This document shows positions 25,084 through 31,272 of a stretch of DNA of 31,272 nucleotides, piece by piece (position 1 is the stretch's first letter; each line of letters opens with the position of its first letter). The notes beneath the pieces are model-generated. The model was given only the letters and a program-made list of their open reading frames with translations. It was not told the origin of the DNA and searched no databases. The DNA lies in NCBI GenBank assembly GCA_046753625.1, contig JBHHUB010000019.1, positions 1 through 31,272 on the forward strand. Direction: 5' to 3'. The position numbers and the translations under genes are program-made. Origin of the DNA: JADFOB01 sp046753625. GTDB taxonomy: Bacteria; Planctomycetota; Phycisphaerae; UBA1845.

Positions 25084-26697
25084 CTAATGCACCGGCCAAT
25101 CCGCCTGCGACCAGTAGAAACCCCAGTTCGGGCCACGATGCACCGTGGCGAAATAGGTCAAAATCACGAACCCAACCAGGAAACAGGTAAACAGAGCAAT
25201 CGCGCCCATCCGGGTCGACCGCGTAACCTTCACCACGATGACCGACCATAATGCGAACAAGAACACGAACACGGTCCCGGGGTTAAACAACGTAATCACG
25301 ATTTGCGGCACGTGCGCCGTCGCCTCCCAATTGCGCAACCAGCCATGCTGTACGGTAAACCACAGCATGCCCACCACGGTCACCGCGGCAAGCACCGCAC
25401 TGAGCAACGTCACGCGCCGTCCCTTGCGCCCACTGAACCAGATGCCGGTATCCTCGCGCTCGCGATCCAGGTACGGCACCAGCGCGAGCCCGAGCACGAC
25501 GATCGCGGGAATCCCCACGCCGCCCATGAACGCCGAATAGGAAACCAACTCCTGAAGACCCAAGAAATACCACGGCGCTTTTGCCGGATTCTCCGGCACG
25601 TTGGGGTTCGCCATCTCACTAAGCGGCGCATCGAACATCACGCCCAGAATCACCATCAGCATGACCGTCACCATCGCCACCGCACCGACGATATACATCA
25701 CATGAGGCCAGGTCGTAATCGTGTTGCGCATGTCGCGGTTGACCGCCGGCGTCCGGCCTTTCATCAAACCCATCAGCCCGTAGGTCTTGATCGGACCGCC
25801 CTCGATCGCCGCTCCCGCGGCCCCGGCCCCGGCGTCGGGCACGTCATCCGCGGATTCGGGCCGGACCAACCCCCCATCCTTGCGTATCCGCCAGAAATGC
25901 ACGCCCATCAACACGCACGTCACCACCGGCAACACCATCACGTGCAGGACGTAGAAGCGAATCAATGCCTCCTGTCCGACGTAGTGCGCGCCGAGCAGAA
26001 TCTCTTTCTGCATGCGCCCGATGTCGAATACGCCGGTGACCCCCAACGCATCGGTCAGCTCCTGCGGCGATTGGGCGATGTTCGCACCGATGGTGACCGC
26101 CCAAAACGCCAACTGATCCCACGGCAGCAAGTAACCGGTAAACGATAGGGCGAGCGTCACGACGAACAACGCCATACCGATGACCCAATTGAATCGCCGC
26201 GGACTCTTGTACGCGGCCGTATAGAAGGCCCGGGCCATGTGCAACATGACGCACGCCACCATGGCATGCGCGGCCCAACGATGGATGTTGCGCATGATCC
26301 TCCCGGTGGGAACCACGTACATGATGTCCAACATCGAATCATACGCCTGATCCACCGCGGGCTTGTAGTAAACCATCAGCAACACACCCGTCACGCACAG
26401 CAGCATGAACAGAACCAGCGTCGCATAGCCCAACCCCAGCGTCGTCAACACCTTGATCGAATGCAGGTGCGTACGCACCGGAAAGATGTGCAGGAAGAAA
26501 TTCGTGAAGATCGCCTGAGACTTGGCACGATCCGAAGTCGGCTTGCCATGTCGCCACATCGATTCGCAAAACGCCTTCGGGGTAGAGACCAGATTCGCGC
26601 CGAACTCGCGCAACGCATGCTCATCGCCCATGGCCCGAGGCGCGATCTTCTTGCGCTCTTTCGTCGTCAAATCCTGGAGGTCAACTTCCGACATCAT
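25084..26697 (-). CDS. Cytochrome b subunit of a Rieske/cytochrome b complex
   Basis: I use ATG 26697 (537 aa); ATG 26694 is equally good behind GGGAG, and an upstream ATG at 26718 has no ribosome site. Two bis-His heme pairs sit in membrane helices: His139/His153 (14 apart, in HRWAAH and LHMARA) and His252/His267 (15 apart, the spacing seen in b6-type proteins). A Gly/Ala/Asp-rich linker (about 275-300) separates this core from a subunit-IV-like part with NPAKAPWYFLG at about 370-380, the quinol-site PEWY position read here as APWY. Three or four further helices follow. The protein oxidises quinol and bifurcates electrons to the Rieske centre and b hemes. The gene lies 162 nt before the cytochrome c gene. 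Confidence 0.9.
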   Translation of the reverse strand: MMSEVDLQDLTTKERKKIAPRAMGDEHALREFGANLVSTPKAFCESMWRHGKPTSDRAKSQAIFTNFFLHIFPVRTHLHSIKVLTTLGLGYATLVLFMLLCVTGVLLMVYYKPAVDQAYDSMLDIMYVVPTGRIMRNIHRWAAHAMVACVMLHMARAFYTAAYKSPRRFNWVIGMALFVVTLALSFTGYLLPWDQLAFWAVTIGANIAQSPQELTDALGVTGVFDIGRMQKEILLGAHYVGQEALIRFYVLHVMVLPVVTCVLMGVHFWRIRKDGGLVRPESADDVPDAGAGAAGAAIEGGPIKTYGLMGLMKGRTPAVNRDMRNTITTWPHVMYIVGAVAMVTVMLMVILGVMFDAPLSEMANPNVPENPAKAPWYFLGLQELVSYSAFMGGVGIPAIVVLGLALVPYLDREREDTGIWFSGRKGRRVTLLSAVLAAVTVVGMLWFTVQHGWLRNWEATAHVPQIVITLFNPGTVFVFLFALWSVIVVKVTRSTRMGAIALFTCFLVGFVILTYFATVHRGPNWGFYWSQADWPVH

Positions 26698-26738
26698 CGC
26701 GCTCCCACATCGGCCCACGCGGCGCCCGCACCGGTCGC

Positions 26739-27233
26739 CTACGCCTTAAACACCGTTCCCTGATCCACCGCTTCCAACGTATCCGCAACCAACCAACCCT
26801 CGGGCGATACGCTCAAGGCCACCCAAACCAGCCCCTTCGGTGCCGGTCCGCCCGTCAAACCGCCTTCGGCATCAAACCGGGAACCATGACAGGGGCATTT
26901 GAAATCACCCTCCGCCGTACGCTCCGCGATACATCCGAGATGCGTGCAGACCGACGAGATGGCGTGAAACCCTTCGTCGCCCCGGAAGAGCCACAGCCGA
27001 GATTTCGGGAAGTACGTCGCCGACCCCGGAGTGAACCGATCCGGACGACCCAACTTCACGCGAGAGTTGGACTCGGGAAAAACCGAGGGCATCGGAAGCC
27101 GCGCCGCGCCGAGCATCGCCATAACGAACGCCACAATCGCCGACCACGCCGCGGCGAGTCCTAGAAAATCACGCCGCGTCGGCGGCACCGCAAATCGTTC
27201 ACTCGCATGAATTGGCTCATGTTCTTGGGTCAT
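26739..27233 (-). CDS. Rieske [2Fe-2S] protein
   Basis: I start at ATG 27233 (164 aa) with AAGGGG eight bases upstream; an in-frame extension to 27323 would overlap the flavoprotein gene and has no feature. PTRRDFLGLAAAW (residues 18-30) is a Tat-type anchor typical of Rieske proteins, followed by a membrane helix to about 44. The cluster ligands are Cys96/His98 in CTHLGC and Cys113/His116 in CPCHGS, with Cys101 and Cys115 as the stabilising disulfide. It takes the first quinol electron from the cytochrome b site and passes it to cytochrome c on the outer membrane face. It lies 41 nt before the cytochrome b gene, as expected for one complex. Confidence 0.93.
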   Translation of the reverse strand: MTQEHEPIHASERFAVPPTRRDFLGLAAAWSAIVAFVMAMLGAARLPMPSVFPESNSRVKLGRPDRFTPGSATYFPKSRLWLFRGDEGFHAISSVCTHLGCIAERTAEGDFKCPCHGSRFDAEGGLTGGPAPKGLVWVALSVSPEGWLVADTLEAVDQGTVFKA

Positions 27234-27250
27234 CAGCAAGCCCCTTGTTC

Positions 27251-29185
27251 TTAGGATCCGCGCGCAACCTGCCAGGTGTTGGCGAATCCGAATCGCTCCA
27301 TGGTGATGGCTTCTACCGGACACCGCTCAGCGCACAGCGCGCAGCGGATGCACTTCTCCTCGTCCTTGACGATGGCCGACATCTCACAAAGCTCGGCATT
27401 CGAATAGCGCTCCCGCAGCAGCGCACTGAGATCGTCCTCACCGATCAGCCGGTCGCACGAAACGAGCTGAAGGCAAAGCTCAGGGCAAACGTCCGCGCAA
27501 CCACCACACAAAATGCACTTCTCAGAATCAAAAATCGTGTTGACGCCGCAGTCCAAGCATCGGCTCGCCTCCTCCCGTGCCGCGGCCTCGTCGTATCCCG
27601 TCTCCACAACCGCTGACTGGCTGGCCGTCCGCTGCTCGGCCTCCAAGGTGGGGACGCCCACGCGCGGAAGTTTCTCGTAGTCCGGCTCGCGCCCGTACCC
27701 TTCGATGGTCAAATGGACGATCTCCTGCTCCGCCGCGAGCACTTCTCCCGTCAGGAAGGCATGTACGGACCGGGCGCATTGCTTCCCGCTGGCCACGGCG
27801 TCGATCAGCAAACGCGGGCCGTAGGCAATGTCACCGGCCAGAAACACGTCCGCCGCGGACGTATGCAACGTCGTTGGATCGCAATCGATCAGGCCGCGCT
27901 GGTTCAAAGGCACCCCGGAGTCCTCGTCCACAAAGCTGAGGTCGGCCTGCTGACCAATCGCCCACACGATCGTGTCGGCCTCGATCGTCGTCGTGTCCTG
28001 CTCATCAAAAGCGGGCGAGAATCTCCCCTGCTCGTCGAAAACGCGGGTACACCGCTTGAACTTGGCGCCTTTCACCCGACCATCCGCGTCCCGAAGAATC
28101 TCCACCGGCCCGAGCGAGGGGTGCAGCTTGACGCCCTCCTCATTGCCCTCGAGAATCTCCACGTCATCCGCTGGCATCTCCGTGACACGCTCCAAACAGC
28201 ACAGGTGAACCTCGCCGACGTTGGCCTGCCGCAGCGCGCTGCGCGACACGTCGTACCCGATCTGGCGAATAACGGTTCGCGACACGTCGTAGGCAACATT
28301 GCCGCCGCCGATCACCACGATGCGCCGCCCCAACGCGGCAAGCGTGGAATCCTGGGATCGATTCGCCAGCGCCGCATCCCGCAAGAACTCGACGCCGCCC
28401 AACACCCCCGGACCGTCGCCGCCCGGCAACGGGATGATCCGGGAACGTTTCGCCCCGACGGCCACAATCGTCGCGTCAAACTCCTCCCGAATCTCTTTGA
28501 ACTGAATGTCCTGGCCGACCTGCGTGTTGCAGCGGAACACCACCCCCAACGCTCGAATCACTTCCACTTCCGCGCGGATGAGTTCACGCGGCAGCCGGTA
28601 CTCCGGAATCCCCACGGCCAGCATCCCTGCCGGCACCGGCTCCATCTCAAACACTACGGGCTGATGACCGAGAATCGCCAGATCGTGCGCCGCCGCCAGA
28701 CCTGCCGGCCCCGAACCGATGATCGCCACCCGCTTGCCCTGCTTCGATGGCTTGCTCGACCCGTTACCGCTCGCGCCCAGCTTGCCCGGATACGCCGCCA
28801 GCTCCTGCGTGCCGAGGCAGTCGCGCCGACCACGATCGCCAAGGACGCGCTGGAGCAAGTCGATGGGCTTGAGCGTCTCCTTGGTAAACGACTCCGGCCC
28901 GAATTGCTCCGTCACAAAACGCTTGAGCGCCCGAATCGAAATGGCCTCGTCGATGGCCCCGCGCCGGCAAGCCGCTTCACAGGGCGCGCCGCACACCCGC
29001 CCGCAAATGCTCGCCAAAGGGTTGGGCCCGCGGGCGATCAGGTATGCCGATTCGAAGTCACCCCGCGCGATGGCACGCACGTAACCTCGCGCATCGGTGT
29101 TCACGGGGCAGGCATCTTGACAATTGATCTGCCGCCGCCAGTACCCGTCATCGGGAATCTCGACCTTGACCGAACTCAATGACAT
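27251..29185 (-). CDS. GltD-like FAD/NAD(P) oxidoreductase with ferredoxin domains
   Basis: I start at ATG 29185 (644 aa) behind AGGTG; the frame is open 12 codons further. Order of domains: an N-terminal Fe-S helical domain with NCQDACPVN and CGRVCGAPCEAAC (about residues 22-75); an FAD Rossmann motif, VAIIGSGPAGLAAAHDL (about 153-170); an NAD(P) Rossmann motif, VVIGGGNVAYDV (about 290-301); a GDIAYGPRLLIDAVASGK FAD-closing segment; and a C-terminal region with CILCGGCADVC and CIRCALCAERC for two [4Fe-4S] clusters. This is the small-subunit glutamate-synthase fold used for NAD(P)H and ferredoxin electron transfer. No glutamate synthase large subunit is adjacent. Next to Rieske/cytochrome b it may link NAD(P)H to the quinone pool. 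A 12-residue internal duplication is described separately. Confidence 0.9.
   Translation of the reverse strand: MSLSSVKVEIPDDGYWRRQINCQDACPVNTDARGYVRAIARGDFESAYLIARGPNPLASICGRVCGAPCEAACRRGAIDEAISIRALKRFVTEQFGPESFTKETLKPIDLLQRVLGDRGRRDCLGTQELAAYPGKLGASGNGSSKPSKQGKRVAIIGSGPAGLAAAHDLAILGHQPVVFEMEPVPAGMLAVGIPEYRLPRELIRAEVEVIRALGVVFRCNTQVGQDIQFKEIREEFDATIVAVGAKRSRIIPLPGGDGPGVLGGVEFLRDAALANRSQDSTLAALGRRIVVIGGGNVAYDVSRTVIRQIGYDVSRSALRQANVGEVHLCCLERVTEMPADDVEILEGNEEGVKLHPSLGPVEILRDADGRVKGAKFKRCTRVFDEQGRFSPAFDEQDTTTIEADTIVWAIGQQADLSFVDEDSGVPLNQRGLIDCDPTTLHTSAADVFLAGDIAYGPRLLIDAVASGKQCARSVHAFLTGEVLAAEQEIVHLTIEGYGREPDYEKLPRVGVPTLEAEQRTASQSAVVETGYDEAAAREEASRCLDCGVNTIFDSEKCILCGGCADVCPELCLQLVSCDRLIGEDDLSALLRERYSNAELCEMSAIVKDEEKCIRCALCAERCPVEAITMERFGFANTWQVARGS
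28242..28291. repeat. In-frame direct repeat inside the flavoprotein gene
   Basis: CGCGACACGTCGTA occurs identically at 28242-28255 and 28278-28291, a period of 36 nt. In the protein this gives YDVSRTVIRQIG followed by YDVSRSALRQAN, a duplicated helix directly after the NAD(P) glycine motif. The frame is kept. Confidence 0.8.
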
Positions 29186-29365
29186 ATCCGCACCTGAATC
29201 GGGCCACCACACCGATCCCATCCAACCACCACGACGCCCTGACCCATTGGGCAGCCCTGGATTCTTCCCAATCGAGCCGAACCGCAGGCTTCAGCCGCCT
29301 TGACCCCGCCAGAGCCCATGCCTCCGGCTCGCCAAGGACGATCCGGCTCCGTCATACCTGCACGA

Positions 29366-29773
29366 TCAACGCTCCTCCTCGCCGATGGCGACTTCATGAA
29401 GCGTCGTCTCCTGCAAGAACCGCAACTGCGTTTCCACGACCTCTTTCCAACGATCGTGCGCCAAGCAGGGGTTACTGTCGTCGCAAAGACCCTCGCCAAA
29501 CGGGCATCGGCGCGCCTCGAAACGCTCAAACGGCTTCAGCACGTCTATCAAGGCCAAATCTCGCGCCGCCCGACGCAGGCGAAAACCCCCGTTCTTGCCG
29601 GGAGAAGACTCCAACAACCCGCCGCGTACCAGATCCCCAAGAACCTTGGACAGGTACTTCGACGGAACCCCTGTCCACTCCGCAATCTCGCGCCCCGAAA
29701 CCGGGCGCCCGCTCGGGCTTCGGGCGAGGTAAATCATGGCCCGAAGGGCATACTCGCTCGTAACCGACAGCAT
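29366..29773 (-). CDS. Rrf2-family Fe-S transcription regulator, NsrR/IscR-like
   Basis: A 135-aa protein starting at ATG 29773, about 25 nt after the predicted transcription start; TTG 29791 is a less likely alternative. The N-terminal winged helix has the Rrf2 pattern: SVTSEYALRAMIYLA, then VSGREIAEWTGVPSKYLSKVL as the recognition helix region, and GKNGGFRL as the wing. Three Cys at 90, 97 and 103 (CPFGEGLCDDSNPC) match the Fe-S ligands of NsrR, IscR and RsrR, so it probably senses NO, O2 or Fe-S status. It is the first gene of the nitrate-reductase operon, 180 nt before the flavoprotein start. Autoregulation and control of the whole cluster are likely. Confidence 0.88.
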   Translation of the reverse strand: MLSVTSEYALRAMIYLARSPSGRPVSGREIAEWTGVPSKYLSKVLGDLVRGGLLESSPGKNGGFRLRRAARDLALIDVLKPFERFEARRCPFGEGLCDDSNPCLAHDRWKEVVETQLRFLQETTLHEVAIGEEER

Positions 29774-29793
29774 GGCAGGCAAACCTTTCAACT

Positions 29794-29811
29794 ATATGGC
29801 TATCCTCATAT
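29794..29811. promoter_or_regulatory. Candidate operator for the Rrf2-type regulator
   Basis: ATATG (29794-29798) and CATAT (29807-29811) form a dyad with an 8-nt centre, an 18-bp AT-rich site in a GC-rich background. It overlaps the predicted -10 box and lies just before the regulator gene. The size fits Rrf2-family operators, so binding would block its own promoter. Sequence alone cannot prove it. Confidence 0.45.
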
Positions 29812-29833
29812 CGTCGATCAAGCTGCCCGTCAA
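29805..29833 (-). promoter_or_regulatory. Sigma70-like promoter of the nitrate-reductase operon
   Basis: On the minus strand TTGACG (29833-29828, 5 of 6 to TTGACA) and TATGAG (29810-29805, 4 of 6 to TATAAT) are separated by exactly 17 nt. Transcription would start near 29798, leaving a leader of about 25 nt before the regulator ATG. Confidence 0.55.
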
Positions 29834-29973
29834 CCCAAAAAAACCGACTTTTTGAGGATTTCTTGATCTTCGTGTGTCTTATTCGGACATTCGCGGACGT
29901 GTTACGCCGCCCTCCGGCCTGTGCCGATGGCCGGGGAGCGGCAGCCGGGGTGGAAGAGAGAGCAGATTTGGCC

Positions 29974-30014
29974 CAAAAAATGGGCGCTGCCGGAGCCAAA
30001 CTCCAGCAGCGCCC
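29974..30014 (-). terminator. Intrinsic terminator
   Basis: GGGCGCTGC (29982-29990) pairs with GCAGCGCCC (30006-30014), and GGAG (29992-29995) pairs with CTCC (30001-30004), with one mismatched pair and a 5-nt loop. On the minus strand the stem is followed by ATTTTTT (29981-29975). It ends the Cys-rich secreted protein gene and insulates the operon promoter downstream. Confidence 0.85.
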
Positions 30015-30066
30015 TGTATTCAATCAACATCTACGAACCGGCGGCAGCCGGCCCCGCCACCACTGG

Positions 30067-31272
30067 CTACGGGCAGGGTACCGGGCAAACGGCCGAATAC
30101 GGCAGCTCCTGAAACGCCCCGACGCCCCGTTGAACGTCCGCCAGGTTGACGGTCTGGTTCGGGATGCACGGCTCGATATCCGTCGCTTCCATCGTCGCGT
30201 GGGCCAGATTGCCCTGGAACACCTGAACGATGAACAGGATGTCCGTAAAGTTCGCGATCCCGTCGTTGTCCACATCGCCCCACGTCCAGGTGGTCACCTG
30301 CGTCGCGCCGGAAAGAACGCCGCCTGCGGTTTCGGATTGCAACAGGTACGTCGACTCAGGCACGATTTCCTCCGCCCGCACGATCACCGTCCCCCAGGCG
30401 GCCGGCGTCTGGAACACCGGCGCCGCCGACAGCGTGCCGTCCGCGGCGACATACAGCGAAAGACAGGGGAAATCGTCCGAGGTCACCAGAATCGCAACCT
30501 GGTCTGCGCAGGCGGCCGGCGTCGCCGAAACGCTCTTGGAACCCAGCTCTATCGCCTGAGGTGCCTGCACGGTGTTGGAAACGATGCCCGTAGCCGGATC
30601 GCATGCGTCCTGCGTACAATCGTTGGCGTCGTCGATCAACATGACCGCCCCCGTACCCGGATCGCAGCATTGCGTCGCGGCGTCGAAGTTGTCGCTGTGG
30701 CTGACGCTGCCGTCCGCATTGCACACATCATCCGTGCACGCGTTCTGGTCGCTAATCAGCTCGGTGGCGCCGTTGACCGTGTTGCAACACTCGGTAGCGG
30801 GATCAAAGTTATCATCGTGCGTCACCGACCCGTTCGGCAAGCAAACGTCCAACGTGCAGGCGTTGAAATCGTCGATGAACGTCAGCGCGCCGTCGGCGGG
30901 GTTGCAGCAGGAGTCGGCCGGCGTCGTGTCCGTATTGATGCACACCGCCGCGGCACAACTGTCCTGCGTGCAGGCGTTGGCGTCGTCGCACTCCGCCGCG
31001 AGAATCACATTCAAAAGCGCTGCATTCGTGGCCGTCGTGCCGAACGCATTCGTGATCTCACAGCTATACGCACCCTCATCCACCGCCGTCGCGCCAAGAA
31101 CCGTGTACGTCTCAGACGTGGCACCGCTGATCGCGACATTGTTGAACAGCCACTGGTACGCAAACGGCCCGGCGCCGCCGGCCACCACGCTGAATTGAGC
31201 GGAATCGTTCTCGCAAACCGACGTATCCACCGGCTGCTGCACCACCGTCGGCGGCGCGTCCTGCGGAATGCA
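30067..31272 (-). CDS. Partial secreted protein with Ig-like, Cys-rich repeat and dockerin-like domains
   Basis: The frame is open to the window edge, so only the C-terminal 401 residues are seen and the start is missing. First comes an Ig-like domain (about residues 10-90; YQWLFNNVAISG, then DEGAYSCEITNAFG with the typical Tyr-x-Cys). Four Cys-rich repeats of about 38 residues follow, each with an NACTxDxC-type core and a later CC pair (CDDANACTQDSC, FNACTLDVC, QNACTDDVC, NDCTQDAC). A beta-rich stretch leads to a GDVDNDGIANFTDIL motif, a Ca-binding dockerin/EF-hand-like loop, and a second NLADVQRG helix near the end. Proteins of this style are common extracellular products of planctomycetes. 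They probably mediate adhesion or cell-surface assembly, with no enzyme motif in view. Confidence 0.85.
   Translation of the reverse strand, partial: CIPQDAPPTVVQQPVDTSVCENDSAQFSVVAGGAGPFAYQWLFNNVAISGATSETYTVLGATAVDEGAYSCEITNAFGTTATNAALLNVILAAECDDANACTQDSCAAAVCINTDTTPADSCCNPADGALTFIDDFNACTLDVCLPNGSVTHDDNFDPATECCNTVNGATELISDQNACTDDVCNADGSVSHSDNFDAATQCCDPGTGAVMLIDDANDCTQDACDPATGIVSNTVQAPQAIELGSKSVSATPAACADQVAILVTSDDFPCLSLYVAADGTLSAAPVFQTPAAWGTVIVRAEEIVPESTYLLQSETAGGVLSGATQVTTWTWGDVDNDGIANFTDILFIVQVFQGNLAHATMEATDIEPCIPNQTVNLADVQRGVGAFQELPYSAVCPVPCP

Noticed and set aside
25028..25249. A small minus-strand frame overlapping the end of the cytochrome b gene, with a hydrophobic stretch
   Set aside because: It would have suited a small bc-complex subunit, but it mostly overlaps cytochrome b in another frame and has no ribosome site or homology I recognise.
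27713..29182. A 489-codon plus-strand open frame
   Set aside because: It is antisense to the GltD-like flavoprotein, whose FAD, NAD(P) and Fe-S motifs are unambiguous.

Overview
The window reads as a GC-rich chromosomal segment of an environmental bacterium, most likely a planctomycete (Phycisphaerae-like). The lineage call is an inference from style: Tat-exported redox proteins, secreted proteins with Ig-like, Cys-rich and dockerin-like parts, FkbM methyltransferases, and Rieske/cytochrome b operons carrying a GltD-type flavoprotein, as described in anammox planctomycetes. No rRNA, tRNA or CRISPR array was seen.

Layout. Positions 1-3373 (+) hold a secreted protein of unknown function, a membrane-anchored rhodanese, a MauE/DoxX-type membrane protein and a class I aminotransferase. 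Positions 3400-6086 (-) hold a TolC-type outer-membrane protein overlapping a YiiX-like lipoprotein hydrolase. Positions 6087-6758 are non-coding and contain a 172-bp inverted-repeat element that resembles a MITE. Positions 6759-10698 (-) form a tight glycan cluster of two paralogous CgeB-like glycosyltransferases and two FkbM methyltransferase modules, one of them fused to a glycosyltransferase. Positions 11226-12164 (+) encode a probable outer-membrane beta-barrel protein.

The main feature is an apparent operon on the minus strand from about 29.8 kb down to 12.3 kb. In transcription order it encodes an Rrf2/NsrR-like Fe-S regulator, a GltD-like FAD/NAD(P) flavoprotein with ferredoxin domains, a Rieske protein, a fused cytochrome b, a decaheme cytochrome c, a NapA-type molybdenum nitrate reductase, two NapG-like ferredoxins, a NapH-like quinol dehydrogenase with an added periplasmic domain, a second NapH-like protein carrying three YHS/TRASH metal domains, a third NapG/NapF-like ferredoxin and a hemerythrin. 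A sigma70-like promoter overlapped by a palindrome precedes the regulator.

Taken together these genes look like a respiratory chain in one transcription unit: quinol (NapH/NapG and Rieske/cytochrome b) and possibly NAD(P)H (flavoprotein) exchange electrons with a multi-domain cytochrome c wire and a periplasmic nitrate reductase. NapB, NapC and NapD are not encoded in the window. Positions 30067-31272 (-) hold the 3' part of a large secreted Ig/Cys-rich/dockerin-like protein, followed by a strong intrinsic terminator.
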